Shown here piece after piece: positions 18,210-27,486 of a stretch of 64,000 nt of DNA; position 1 is the stretch's first letter, and each line of letters opens with the position of its first letter. The stretch covers positions 7,011-71,010 of the forward strand of contig JALHJB010000013.1 in the NCBI GenBank assembly GCA_022839745.1, in the 5' to 3' direction. The notes below the pieces were generated by a model. The model saw only the letters and a list, made by a program, of their open reading frames with translations. It searched no databases and was not told the DNA's origin. The position numbers and the translations under genes were made by a program. This DNA comes from Actinomycetes bacterium (GTDB lineage: Bacteria > Actinomycetota > Coriobacteriia > Anaerosomatales > Anaerosomataceae).

Positions 18210-18590
18210 ATGAAGCGCACCATGCTCGGCGGCAAGATTCACCGCGCCGTCGTCACCGAAGCGAACGTGGAATACGAGGGCAGTGTCTCGGTCGACGAAG
18301 ACCTGCTCGACGCGGCCGGGATCCTTCCCGGCGAGGTCGTCAACATCTGGGATGTCACCAACGCCGCCCGCCTCACTACCTACACCATCGCCGCCCCGCG
18401 CGGCAGCGGTGCCATCTGCGTGAACGGCGCCGCCGCGCATCTCGTGAGCACGGGCGACCTGGTGATCATCGCGTCGTTCGTGGAGCTCGAGGACGCCGAA
18501 GCCCGAGAATGGAAGCCACGCGCTGTCTTCGTTGACGGCGACAACCGTGTGCTCGAAGTCCGCGGCGAAGAGGCGTTCCGCGCGAGCTGA
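18210..18590 (+). CDS. panD: Aspartate 1-decarboxylase
   Basis: A 126-residue pyruvoyl enzyme that makes beta-alanine from L-aspartate for pantothenate and CoA synthesis. The self-cleavage site is Gly24-Ser25 in EYEGSVSVD, at the expected position, and opens with the typical MKRTMLGGKIHRA. The family Lys9 and the NGAAAHLVSTGDLVIIASF segment are present. GAGGGA lies about ten bases before the ATG. Although the frame is open well upstream, family length fixes this start. No panB or panC is nearby. Confidence 0.96.
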   Translation: MKRTMLGGKIHRAVVTEANVEYEGSVSVDEDLLDAAGILPGEVVNIWDVTNAARLTTYTIAAPRGSGAICVNGAAAHLVSTGDLVIIASFVELEDAEAREWKPRAVFVDGDNRVLEVRGEEAFRAS

Positions 18591-18840
18591 GCAGCCCGCC
18601 CGTGTCCGGGTACGGCCCGGCTTCACCCCGCACCGACCCGCAATCCCCGCGTCGCCCTCTCTCGCGCATGCGCCGCGCTTCCACTATCATTGCTCGCCGA
18701 AGGGGAGTAGCTGCCCGGTCGCGTACCGGGAGGCAGGCCGTCATCACGGGCGAACCCGCCCCGGCCCTGCCAACGAGACGCCTCGCGTGCGAGACCTTCA
18801 GGAACAGACGCGTCCTGACCAACCGCACACTGGAGGAAGC

Positions 18841-21549
18841 ATGTCCAAACGCACTCCGCTCGATTTCGCGTCCATCGACCGCGCCTTCGTGGTCGAAGCG
18901 GCGCACACCGTCCCGCCAGAACAGGTCCTTGAGCGCCTCGGCAGCACGCCTGAGGGTCTCAGCGCCGATGAAGCCGCGCGCCGCCAGGATGCTGTGGGAC
19001 CTAATGAGCTCCCCGAAGGCGAAAAGCGCACCATTCCCTCCATGATCCTTGATCAGTTCAAGGACTTCCTCATCCTGCTGCTGATCGCCGCCGCGCTCAT
19101 CTCTGGCCCCGGATTCATGCTGCTCGGCGAACATCCCGAGTGGGCCGACGTGATCGCGATCCTCGTGATCGTGGTCTTGAACGCCACCATCGGCGTGTTC
19201 CAGGAGTACCGCGCCGAGCGTGCGATGGAGGCGCTCCGCGAGATGGCGGGCACCGTGGCCTCGGTGCGCCGCGATGGGCGGGTGCTGGAGATCCCCTCGA
19301 GCGAGCTCACCGTGGGCGATATCGTCCTGCTCGACGCCGGTCGCGTGGTGCCCGCCGACCTGCGGCTGATCGAAGCCGCCTCGCTTAAGATCGCCGAGGC
19401 GGCGCTCACCGGGGAATCGCTGCCGGTGGAGAAGCAGGTGCGACCGATCGAGGAGACCGACTCCCCACTCGGCGATCGAACGTCGATGGCGTACAAAGGC
19501 ACCCAGGTCGTCTACGGCCGCGGCGTGGGCGTGGTCACCGCGGTCGGCCTCGGCACCGAGCTCGGCAAGATCGCCGGACTGCTCGGCGCGAAGACCGACC
19601 AGACCACGCCGCTACAGAAGCGGCTCGCGGCGTTCGGCCGCACGCTCGGCATCGTTGCGATCGGTCTCACCGCGATCGTGTTCGCCATCGGACTGCTCCG
19701 CGGCGAGGACGTCATGACGATGTTCATGACCGCCGTCTCACTCGCAGTAGCCGCCGTGCCCGAGGCGCTGCCGGCCATCACCACCATCGCACTCGCCTTC
19801 GGCGCCAGCCGCCTCGTCAAGCAGAGCGTGCTCGTGCGCAAGCTGCCGGCGGTCGAGACGCTCGGCTCGGTCACCTACATCTGCACCGATAAGACCGGCA
19901 CGCTCACCGTCAACAAGATGACCGTCGAGCACGTGGCCGCGGGCGACACCACCCCCGGCGCGCTCGAGCGGAGCGGGTCGGCGGCCGAGGGCTGGCACTG
20001 GCTCGCCCACGCATTCGCGCTCTCCAACGACGTGAGCGGCGAGGGCGATGCGCTCGTAGGCGACCCCACCGAGATCGCGTTCTACGTGGCAGCCGAGAAA
20101 GCGGGCTTCACGCGCGCCGAGCTCGACGCCGAGATGCCGCGCTCGGCCGAGATGCCGTTCGACTCGGACCGCAAGCTCATGACCACTGTGCACAAGCTGC
20201 CCGACGGCGGCTACGTGTCGTTTACCAAGGGCGCTGCCGAGGCGATCGTCGAGCGTGCGGTCGATGTGATCGACGGCGCGGGCAACCGCACGCCGGTGGA
20301 CGCTGCCAGTGCGGCCACGCTCGTGGAGCAGTGGTCCGAGCAGGGTCTGCGTGTCCTCGCCTTCGGCATGAGGAAGCTCGACGAACTCCCCGCCGACCAC
20401 GAGATCGCCGAGCTCGAGAGCAACCTCACCGTGATCGGCTACGCGGGCCTCGTGGATCCGCCGCGCGAGGAGGCTGCCGCCGCGGTGGCCACCTGCAAGA
20501 CGGCCGGCATCATCCCCGTGATGATCACCGGCGACCACCCCGCCACTGCGCTCGCCATCGCCAAGCGACTCGGCATCGCGGACCACAAGGAGCAGATGAT
20601 CACGGGAACCGAGCTCGACGCGCTCTCCCTCGAGGACTTCGAGGGCCGCGTCGCGGGCATCCGCGTGTACGCGCGCGTGGCACCCGAGCAGAAGCTCAAG
20701 ATCGTGCAGGCGCTCCAGGACCGCGGCGAATACGTGGCCATGACCGGCGACGGCGTGAACGATGCGCCCGCGCTTTCCAAGGCCGACATCGGCGTGGCCA
20801 TGGGCATCACCGGTACGGACGTGGCCAAAGAGGCCTCGGACATGGTGCTGCTCGACGACAACTTCACGTCGATCGTGGGTGCGGTGAAGGAAGGCCGCCA
20901 CATCTTCGACAACATCCGCAAGTTCATCAAGTACGCGATGGCCGCCAACTCGGGCGAGATCTGGACGATCCTGCTCGCCCCGCTCGTGGGGCTGCAGATC
21001 CCGCTGCTGCCGATCCACATCCTGTGGGTCAACCTGGTGACCGACGGCCTGCCCGGCCTCGCACTCTCGAGCGAGCCCGCCGAGAAGAACATCATGCGCC
21101 GTCCGCCGCGCGCTCCCAACGAGAGCATCTTCGCCGATGGGCTCGGCATCCACATGGTGTGGGTCGGCCTGGTGATGGGCGCCGCCACGCTGTTCACCCA
21201 GGCGATGTACATCGATCACGCCAAGGGTCACTGGCAGACGATGGTCTTCACGGTGTTGTGCCTGAGCCAGATGGGTCACGTGCTCGCTGTGCGCTCCGAC
21301 CGGGAGTCGTTCTTCAAGCAGGGCTTCCTCTCGAACAAGCCGCTCGCCGGCGCTGTGCTGCTCACGTTCGTGTTGCAGCTCGGAACCATCTACACCCCGG
21401 TGCTCAACGAGAAGGTGTTCAAGACCCAGCCGCTCACGTGGGACGAGCTGCTCGTAGCGCTCGCGATCTCGAGCGTGGTGTTCTGGGGCGTGGAGCTCGA
21501 GAAGCTCATCAAGCGGCGGATCGACGCAAAGGCGCTCGCGGCCGCTTAG
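18841..21549 (+). CDS. P2A-type cation ATPase (calcium-transporter-like)
   Basis: A 902-residue cation pump. The N-terminal cation ATPase domain (LERLGSTPEGLSADEAARRQ) precedes the actuator LTGES. The M4 metal site is AAVPEALPA, and the phosphorylated Asp350 lies in ICTDKTGTLT. The hinge is MTGDGVNDAPALS, M5 carries AANSGEIW and M6 NLVTDGLPGLALS. These residues fit the SERCA/PMR1-like group that moves Ca2+ (or Mn2+) out of the cytoplasm, though exact specificity is unproven. GGAGG precedes the ATG by four bases. Its last four bases overlap the convergent gene at 21546. Confidence 0.92.
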   Translation: MSKRTPLDFASIDRAFVVEAAHTVPPEQVLERLGSTPEGLSADEAARRQDAVGPNELPEGEKRTIPSMILDQFKDFLILLLIAAALISGPGFMLLGEHPEWADVIAILVIVVLNATIGVFQEYRAERAMEALREMAGTVASVRRDGRVLEIPSSELTVGDIVLLDAGRVVPADLRLIEAASLKIAEAALTGESLPVEKQVRPIEETDSPLGDRTSMAYKGTQVVYGRGVGVVTAVGLGTELGKIAGLLGAKTDQTTPLQKRLAAFGRTLGIVAIGLTAIVFAIGLLRGEDVMTMFMTAVSLAVAAVPEALPAITTIALAFGASRLVKQSVLVRKLPAVETLGSVTYICTDKTGTLTVNKMTVEHVAAGDTTPGALERSGSAAEGWHWLAHAFALSNDVSGEGDALVGDPTEIAFYVAAEKAGFTRAELDAEMPRSAEMPFDSDRKLMTTVHKLPDGGYVSFTKGAAEAIVERAVDVIDGAGNRTPVDAASAATLVEQWSEQGLRVLAFGMRKLDELPADHEIAELESNLTVIGYAGLVDPPREEAAAAVATCKTAGIIPVMITGDHPATALAIAKRLGIADHKEQMITGTELDALSLEDFEGRVAGIRVYARVAPEQKLKIVQALQDRGEYVAMTGDGVNDAPALSKADIGVAMGITGTDVAKEASDMVLLDDNFTSIVGAVKEGRHIFDNIRKFIKYAMAANSGEIWTILLAPLVGLQIPLLPIHILWVNLVTDGLPGLALSSEPAEKNIMRRPPRAPNESIFADGLGIHMVWVGLVMGAATLFTQAMYIDHAKGHWQTMVFTVLCLSQMGHVLAVRSDRESFFKQGFLSNKPLAGAVLLTFVLQLGTIYTPVLNEKVFKTQPLTWDELLVALAISSVVFWGVELEKLIKRRIDAKALAAA

Positions 21550-21947
21550 GTTCCGAGCCACCCTAAGAGTTCGGCTATGCGCCGCTCGTCCGCACCTTCG
21601 ACGAGCGGCGCAACCGCTTTCAGGAGCACACACGCACGATCGCGCTCGGAGGATGCCTCGGCTGTACGGCCCCGCATCGCGAGCGCGTCAGCGCGCGCCA
21701 CCAGCAGCTCGGCCAACATGTGCGCGCGGAAGGTGTCGAGCGCGCCACCCGCCGAGAGCAGCGCAACGAGCCCGTCGCCGGTAAGGGCGTCGAACAGGTC
21801 CGGATCGGTCTCCAACAGCTCACCGGCCGCCTCGCGCGAAAGTTCGATGGCCTCATCGGGCCGACGCTCCCGAAGCGCGCTCACGAGGCGCCTGAGCACG
21901 TCACCCATCTGCTCGATCTGCCTCAGCAGCCAGTCGGTCTGGTACAC
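21546..21947 (-). CDS. DUF6483-like helical protein
   Basis: A 133-residue helical protein starting VYQTDWLLRQIEQMGDVLRR, a start resembling small proteins annotated as DUF6483. The remainder (AIELSREAAGELLETDPDLF, then RACVLLKAVAPLVEG) looks like TPR-type helices. The GTG start lies one base after the stop of the CDGSH gene upstream, so the two are translationally coupled. No function is known. It converges with the P-type ATPase gene with a four-base overlap. Confidence 0.75.
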   Translation of the reverse strand: MYQTDWLLRQIEQMGDVLRRLVSALRERRPDEAIELSREAAGELLETDPDLFDALTGDGLVALLSAGGALDTFRAHMLAELLVARADALAMRGRTAEASSERDRACVLLKAVAPLVEGADERRIAELLGWLGT

Positions 21948-21948
21948 G

Positions 21949-22434
21949 TCAGTCTGTCCGCTCCGTGAGGCCCACGTCCCAGTGCTTGCCATCGCACAAC
22001 GGCTTGTTGCGCGATTCCCCGCAGCGGCACAGCGTGATGATCTCCTCAACGCTTGCACCGTCGGGGTCGACCCAGGGGCGCTTGCTGCAGTCGAAGACCG
22101 TCGGGAGCTCAAGCACGCAGTACTCGACGTGCGCGCACAATGCCCGGTTGTCGTGGATGGTCACGCGGCTGCCCACATGGTCCACGAGCTTCCCGGCGCC
22201 GGCCTTCCACTTCTTGTCGCCTGTGAAGCCAGCCGCCACATGCGAGCCGTCGCAGAACGGCTTGCGCTCGGAGCGTCCGAAGCGGCACAACAGCGCGCTG
22301 TCGCGGATGGGGATCTGGCTTCGGTCAGGACCCTGGAACGCGCCCTGATGCTCGGGGTCCGACCCCCGGCGGTAGCGCAGCGGACCGTCCTCAAGCGGTT
22401 CGATGTGCGGACCCCGACCCGTCTCGCTGCTCAT
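21949..22434 (-). CDS. Double CDGSH iron-sulfur domain protein
   Basis: A 161-residue protein with two CDGSH-type [2Fe-2S] sites. The first is LLCRFGRSERKPFCDGSH, with the usual C-X-C replaced by C-X-F. The second is the canonical CRCGESRNKPLCDGKH. Between them is an extra cysteine pair (LCAHVEYCVLEL) like that in proteins with a third, divergent Fe-S motif. CDGSH proteins are redox or cluster-transfer proteins. The start is set at ATG 22434; the gene is coupled to the DUF6483-like gene. Confidence 0.88.
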   Translation of the reverse strand: MSSETGRGPHIEPLEDGPLRYRRGSDPEHQGAFQGPDRSQIPIRDSALLCRFGRSERKPFCDGSHVAAGFTGDKKWKAGAGKLVDHVGSRVTIHDNRALCAHVEYCVLELPTVFDCSKRPWVDPDGASVEEIITLCRCGESRNKPLCDGKHWDVGLTERTD

Positions 22435-22591
22435 CTGTGCACAACCTTTCGCGTCGCGCCGACACACCGAGGATACCGGGCGTGCACTGGCGTGTGGACG
22501 TATGCGTCGTTGACACGGGCGCGATCCGATCGCGCGCGACCGTTGCTCGTGTATCCTCGCGAGAGACCGTCCGCCACCGTTTGGAGGCTCA

Positions 22592-23545
22592 GTGCCACTC
22601 GGAAACCACCCGAAGCTCGTCCGCTACGACGATTTGCTGGACATGTGTGGCGACACCGCACACCCCACGCCGCTGGTGCGACTGAGCGCACTGCAGCCCA
22701 ACCCATCGGCCGATCTGTATGTGAAGTGCGAGTGGACGAATCCCTTCGGCTCGATCAAGGACCGCACCGCCAAGTGGCTGCTGAACGGCCTTGCCGAGCG
22801 TGGACAGCTTCAGGGCAAGACCATCGTGGAGGCAACGAGCGGCAATACGGGCATCGCCCTTGCGGCGATCTGCGCGCGCCTCCGTGTTCCGATGGTCGCT
22901 GTGGCGCCTCACAACCTGTCGCCCGAGAAGAACGCCCTGCTCCGGGCATTCGGGGCGGACGTACGGCTGACTCCCGCCAACGACGACTCGGGCCTGCACC
23001 CGATGGACGTGGCGTTCCGGATGGCGGCGGCGATCCGCGACAGCGACCCCGACCGGTACGTCATGCCTAACCAGTACGACAACGCTGATAACGCGCGCGC
23101 CCACTATGAGTCGACCGGACCCGAGATCTGGGCTCAGACCGAAGGGCGCATCATGCACTTCTTCGCTGGCTTCGGCACGTGCGGCACGCTCGTGGGAACC
23201 AGCCGCTACCTGAAGGAGCAGAACCCCGGGATCCGCACGATCGGCGTGCAGCCGGTACGAGGTCACCACATCTCCGGCCTGAAGAACATGGAAGAGACCG
23301 CGGTGCCCGCGAACCTCGATATGTCACTGGTCGACGACATCGTCTGGGTGGACGATGACATGGCCGACGAGACCACACGCCGCCTCTACCGCGAGGAGTC
23401 GCTGATGGTAGGCCCTTCCGCCGGTGCGATCATCGCCGGTGCGCTCGCGTACCTCGGCGACACGGCACTCGGCGGCATCGCCGTGGCCATCGCTCCTGAC
23501 AGCGGCCAGAAAGCGGCAAGCTATCTCATGCAGATCATGGAGTAG
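22592..23545 (+). CDS. PLP-dependent cysteine synthase family protein
   Basis: A 317-residue fold-type II PLP enzyme. The PLP lysine is Lys56 in NPFGSIKDRTAKW. The substrate loop is EATSGNTGIAL and the phosphate-binding loop GFGTCGTLVGTSRYL. This places it near O-acetylserine or O-phosphoserine sulfhydrylases and cystathionine beta-synthase catalytic cores. It has no CBS regulatory domain. The start is GTG with GGAGG four bases upstream. No cysE or sulfide-assimilation genes are close, so cysteine synthesis is likely but not certain. Confidence 0.88.
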   Translation: MPLGNHPKLVRYDDLLDMCGDTAHPTPLVRLSALQPNPSADLYVKCEWTNPFGSIKDRTAKWLLNGLAERGQLQGKTIVEATSGNTGIALAAICARLRVPMVAVAPHNLSPEKNALLRAFGADVRLTPANDDSGLHPMDVAFRMAAAIRDSDPDRYVMPNQYDNADNARAHYESTGPEIWAQTEGRIMHFFAGFGTCGTLVGTSRYLKEQNPGIRTIGVQPVRGHHISGLKNMEETAVPANLDMSLVDDIVWVDDDMADETTRRLYREESLMVGPSAGAIIAGALAYLGDTALGGIAVAIAPDSGQKAASYLMQIME

Positions 23546-23578
23546 CGGCGGAGGTTCGCGGTCAGCCGTTCCCGGGAA

Positions 23579-24430
23579 TCACACATCCACATCGCGCAGC
23601 ATGCGCGCACCACCGATCGCCGATCCCACCAACAGCACTGTCCAGCACAGCAGACTCGACCACAGCGGAAGCGGATCATCGACGACCACCGCAGAGTGGG
23701 CGGCCTCCATCAGTCTATAGGGTAGGCTCACCCACGAGTACCACGATGCATGGATGAACCAACTGAGAATGCGATCGACAAGTGTCACCCCAACGGCAGC
23801 CAGCCCGGGAAGCCAGCTGAGCGGATAGCGCACTGTCAGCGCGAGTATCCCCATACCGATCGCCGCAAAGCCAAGGGCCAGATACAGCGATGTGCCGACC
23901 TCTCGGACCAGCATGTCCGCATCCCGCGCGGGTGGAGTGAAGAACAGCTGCGTGCTGACACTGGCACCCTCTTTGACCGTGCCCAAGGCTAGCTCCGATG
24001 GCTCGCGCGACAGCGTACCGCCACCGTACACTCCGACTGCGATGCATGCACCGAGTGCGCCCGCCTGGAAGACGACCGATGCCAGAAGCATCGGGACGAT
24101 CTTTGCCACCCACCACTGCAGCCGGCCGCCCGAACGCACCATCATCACGTGTGCGAACCGGGTTTCTCGATCACGTGCAGGACTGTCGCAGGCGATCAGG
24201 ACGAATGTCGTCAGCATCAGGAAGCAGACGAGAAACGCGTTGTTCATGAGCGCGGCGTGAACGTCGTACACCGTCCATTTCCCCAGGTGCGCGGCGACCA
24301 CATGCCCGGCGATCTCATCGGCTGCCAACTTGGCGGCAACCCCCCAGATGAGAAGCCCTGCCATCCACCGCCGCGAGAAGAAGAGCCGTGCGAGCTCGAT
24401 GCGAATGAGCGCGAACGTCTGCCTCATCAT
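23579..24430 (-). CDS. ABC-2 type exporter permease
   Basis: A 283-residue membrane protein with about six hydrophobic segments and a large external loop between the second and third pairs. The start (MMRQTFALIRIELARLFFSR) is typical of ABC-2 permeases, with basic residues before the first helix. It overlaps the ATPase gene by four bases (ATGA). It forms the 3' end of a three-gene transporter operon with two different permeases around one ATPase. Confidence 0.8.
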   Translation of the reverse strand: MMRQTFALIRIELARLFFSRRWMAGLLIWGVAAKLAADEIAGHVVAAHLGKWTVYDVHAALMNNAFLVCFLMLTTFVLIACDSPARDRETRFAHVMMVRSGGRLQWWVAKIVPMLLASVVFQAGALGACIAVGVYGGGTLSREPSELALGTVKEGASVSTQLFFTPPARDADMLVREVGTSLYLALGFAAIGMGILALTVRYPLSWLPGLAAVGVTLVDRILSWFIHASWYSWVSLPYRLMEAAHSAVVVDDPLPLWSSLLCWTVLLVGSAIGGARMLRDVDV

Positions 24431-25374
24431 TCGCCCACCGCCTCCATGTAGGCGCGCTCGAGACCGTTCCCATCCCGGTAGATCGCCTCTATGCCTACGC
24501 CTGCACCCACAAGGGCACGGATGACATCGGGCACGCACTCGTGCACTTTGACGCGCATCCGAAGGGGTCCTTCACGCCCGATGACTTCAAGTGCGGTGAT
24601 GCACGCTGCCCGCTCGATGTCCGAGGGCTCTGCCACCTCGAGCACCATCGTCGAACGCGAGTCAGCATCTCCCGGTGCGTAGACACGCCGTGCCCGACCT
24701 CCGTGCATGAGGACCACGCGGTCACACACGGCCTCGACCTCAGCAAGCAGGTGGCTGGTAAGCAGAACGCCCATGCCGTCACGATCCGCCAACTCGCGTA
24801 CGAGACCGCGCATCTCGACTATCCCAAGCGGGTCGAGACCGTTGGTCGGTTCATCAAGCACGACCAGCGCCGGTCGCTCCCCGATCGCCTGTGCGAGCGA
24901 CAGCCGCTGCCGCATGCCCAGGGAATAGGTGCGTACGGCCTTGCGCTCGGATGGATCGAGCCCGACCCGCTCCAGCACGTCACAAGCGGTCGAGCCGTCC
25001 ACGACACCTCGGATGCTGAAGAGCAGCTCCAGGTTGCGTCTGGCGTTGAGTGTCTCGATGAACATAGGCCGTTCCACCATGAGTCCCATGAACGGGACCC
25101 GACCCGTGGTGGCAGTTATATCTCGACCGAGGACCGTGCCCTCGCCGCGTGACGGCCGTGACATGCCGGATAGGATGCGGATCAGCGTAGTCTTGCCGGC
25201 GCCGTTAGGACCGACAAGCCCCACGACCTCCCCCGGCCTGACGGTCATAGCGACGTCCTCCAGGACGGTCGTGGACCCGTAGATCTTGCCCACCCCGCGG
25301 ACATCGATGAGTGGGCCAGCCACCTTCGACCTTTCGGGGACGGACGTCGTTGTGTCGAAGATCGTCTCGTTCAT
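24427..25374 (-). CDS. ABC transporter ATP-binding protein
   Basis: A 315-residue ATPase. Walker A is GPNGAGKTT, the signature loop YSLGMRQRLSLAQAIG (a variant of LSGGQ), Walker B LVVLDEPTNGLDP, and the switch histidine lies in LTSHLLAEVE. The C-terminal extension of about 75 residues is common in exporters with ABC-2 permeases. The start ATG overlaps the stop of the upstream permease by four bases (ATGA), and its own stop overlaps the downstream permease in the same way. Confidence 0.93.
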   Translation of the reverse strand: MNETIFDTTTSVPERSKVAGPLIDVRGVGKIYGSTTVLEDVAMTVRPGEVVGLVGPNGAGKTTLIRILSGMSRPSRGEGTVLGRDITATTGRVPFMGLMVERPMFIETLNARRNLELLFSIRGVVDGSTACDVLERVGLDPSERKAVRTYSLGMRQRLSLAQAIGERPALVVLDEPTNGLDPLGIVEMRGLVRELADRDGMGVLLTSHLLAEVEAVCDRVVLMHGGRARRVYAPGDADSRSTMVLEVAEPSDIERAACITALEVIGREGPLRMRVKVHECVPDVIRALVGAGVGIEAIYRDGNGLERAYMEAVGE

Positions 25375-26144
25375 TGGTTCTCCCGCACTCTTAGAAGCAC
25401 GTAGGTTGCAGTGGCCGTCAGCCCGAAGACCCCTACCCAGTAGGCAAAGGTGGTGAGTGGTGTTGCCCACTCTGCGAAGACGTTGAGCACGGCTACTCGC
25501 TCGCCGGGATTGATCGGGCCCGGGAGCGCGAACATGAAGGCCAGGTACGCGACCGTCGCCCCAACCTGCGAAACGGTTCGCCCCGCGCCTAGGGCCGCCA
25601 AGAGCATCGTGCTGGTGCTGGTGGCCGCAGCGGCCAGACCAAGGATCAGGACCACCCCGAATCCGAGAAGCACGGGGGCCGACGAGGCCAAATCCCTGCC
25701 CCACGGGACCACGCTCCCCGCGTGCGTGGGATCCCACGGTGCGATCAGCACGGCCGCCAGCAACCACACAGCAGCCAGCACGATCAACAGTGCGGTCGAG
25801 CTCAGGTAGGCTGCGCCGAGCTTCGCCGCGAACCACCGCCAGCGGGAGCCCGCACGCGTGATGAGCAAGGAGGCGAGACCCGACTCAAGATCCTCGGCGA
25901 GAGTGCCCCCGATGATGAGCGGCCATGCCAGGAAGTAGACCCCAGCGTTGTCGATCTCGGTGAGCCAGAGCATCGACCCACTGTACGGAACGGGTCCAGC
26001 GGTACCCGCTCCGATCACCAGATCCGATGCTCGCGCAAGCATCGAACCGACCCCGAACATAAGCATGACAAGCCCTGCGACCCAGTATCGCCACCGCGTC
26101 ATCAGCCTGACGGCCTCGTGCCGCAACGCGCCAAGTCCCCGCAT
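25371..26144 (-). CDS. ABC-2 type exporter permease, first of the operon
   Basis: A 257-residue permease with about six membrane segments (WVAGLVMLMFGVGSMLA; FLAWPLIIGGTLAEDLESGL; several alanine-rich helices). GGGGAGG lies four bases before ATG 26144. The segment AEDLESGLASLLITRAGS is of the kind found in ABC-2 permeases. A secreted protein is encoded directly upstream on the same strand, and its stop lies 55 bases before this start. Confidence 0.8.
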   Translation of the reverse strand: MRGLGALRHEAVRLMTRWRYWVAGLVMLMFGVGSMLARASDLVIGAGTAGPVPYSGSMLWLTEIDNAGVYFLAWPLIIGGTLAEDLESGLASLLITRAGSRWRWFAAKLGAAYLSSTALLIVLAAVWLLAAVLIAPWDPTHAGSVVPWGRDLASSAPVLLGFGVVLILGLAAAATSTSTMLLAALGAGRTVSQVGATVAYLAFMFALPGPINPGERVAVLNVFAEWATPLTTFAYWVGVFGLTATATYVLLRVRENQ

Positions 26145-26199
26145 ATCGCCTCCCCCCGCGGGGGCGGCCCCCGCCGCCCCCGCACACTCCTGCACGCGA

Positions 26200-26595
26200 T
26201 CAGTAGTTCCAGACCCACGTACCCTCGGCCAGGATATCGGCAGTGTTGAATCTGGCCGAGTCCATGCGCACCACGATGTAGCGGGTGCTTGCCGTGGCGT
26301 TGTACCAGAGGTCGGTCAGGGGCGCATACGCTCCACCGGGGTAGACCGTGACAGTCGAGCCGATGGGCTGGCGAGACGTATTGCACACAGCGAACCTGAT
26401 CGGCTTGCCGCCAGAGTACTTGTGCTTCACCCCGAAGTCCTTGTAAGCCGCGACGGCCTTGCTCGTCGTGTACTTGTCGACCTGGAACCTCGGCACGATG
26501 ATCGTGTAGTTCTGGGTGCTCGCCGCGAATGCCGACGCGGTGCTTCCGAAGGCAAGAGCGAGCGCAAGCATGCTGATAACGATTATCTTCTTCAT
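26200..26595 (-). CDS. Small secreted protein next to the ABC exporter
   Basis: A 131-residue protein with a clear Sec signal peptide (MKKIIVISMLALALAFGSTA, cleavage near AFA-AS). The mature part of about 105 residues is rich in Tyr, Thr and Val, with a single cysteine, and reads like a small beta-sandwich (TVTVYPGGAY, RYIVVRMDSARF). I do not recognise the family. GAGGAG precedes the start. Its place at the head of the three ABC genes suggests an exported product or an exported sensor for the system. This is inference from position. Confidence 0.7.
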   Translation of the reverse strand: MKKIIVISMLALALAFGSTASAFAASTQNYTIIVPRFQVDKYTTSKAVAAYKDFGVKHKYSGGKPIRFAVCNTSRQPIGSTVTVYPGGAYAPLTDLWYNATASTRYIVVRMDSARFNTADILAEGTWVWNY

Positions 26596-26854
26596 CTCGA
26601 CTCCTCGATTGGTTGAACTGGTCCGACCGGGAGACCGGGACCCTCGCCATTCCTCCTGCTGCACCTGCGACCCTCCCCTCGCGTGCCGATCGACCACCCG
26701 ACGGCGATGCCCCTTTGGCTGGGGACGTCACTGTACACGAAGCATACGAGCACGACCTTACCGGTTTCTTAACCACCAGCACCGTACGCGCGTGGAGCAT
26801 CGGAGGACCCCGCCCGGATCGCCGGACGGAGCTCTTCGGCTCACATCATGGGCG

Positions 26855-27370
26855 TCACTTCGTGACCAGGATGATCCCCATCTGCGTACCCGCACCCTCG
26901 GACGCCATGGTGATGGACGCCTCGATGTCGCCCTTCGTCACACTCATGATGTAGGTCTCGTCACCGCCGTCGGCGGCGCTCACGTCGCTCACTTCGGTCC
27001 ACCCGTCCGCGAACTCGGCCTTGTACCAATCGTGCAGCTCGCCCGGCGGAAGCTCGGAGGTGAGGTTCACGTAGTAGGTCGTGCCGTCGGTGCCGCTGAT
27101 GCTTGATGCCGAGTCGACCGGCACCTCATCGTGCATCGGGAAGTCGTCAGGGAAGCCGTCGGGCAGCTCCGCACCGCCGCCCTCGATGGCGACATCGCCG
27201 TCCTCGCCGCTGATGGTGACGCTGTCTCCTTCGACCTCGACGTCACCGCCTACCACCGCACCGGCGATCCCCTCACCGATCTCCTCGCCGATCTTGTCCT
27301 CGGCCGCTGAGCATCCCGCAACGGTGAGGGCGAGCACTGCCACCAGCAGACCGAGCAGCAACCGCTTCAT
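26855..27370 (-). CDS. Lipoprotein of unknown function
   Basis: A 171-residue lipoprotein. The signal MKRLLLGLLVAVLALTVAGC ends in the lipobox VAGC. A low-complexity acidic Gly/Glu/Asp region follows (residues 25-65), then a globular part from DGFPDDFPMHDEVPVDSA to the end with alternating beta strands (TTYYVNLTSELPPGELHDWY, ASITMASEGAG). The pattern is common in uncharacterised actinobacterial surface lipoproteins. It is divergent from the GyrI-like gene. Confidence 0.75.
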   Translation of the reverse strand: MKRLLLGLLVAVLALTVAGCSAAEDKIGEEIGEGIAGAVVGGDVEVEGDSVTISGEDGDVAIEGGGAELPDGFPDDFPMHDEVPVDSASSISGTDGTTYYVNLTSELPPGELHDWYKAEFADGWTEVSDVSAADGGDETYIMSVTKGDIEASITMASEGAGTQMGIILVTK

Positions 27371-27486
27371 GAGCGATCGTCCCCCTTCACATCACATTGC
27401 CGAGGCGTGTGACACGAGCGCGCAACACACGTACCCTCGGTAGTGTCGCGACCGGGCATATACATCTCTGGAAAGGGGTGGTATCG

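Noticed and set aside
17940..18590. N-terminally extended panD
   Set aside because: The extra 90 residues have no family resemblance, and the enzyme is normally about 125 residues with its cleavage Gly-Ser at 24-25, which the start at 18210 gives exactly.
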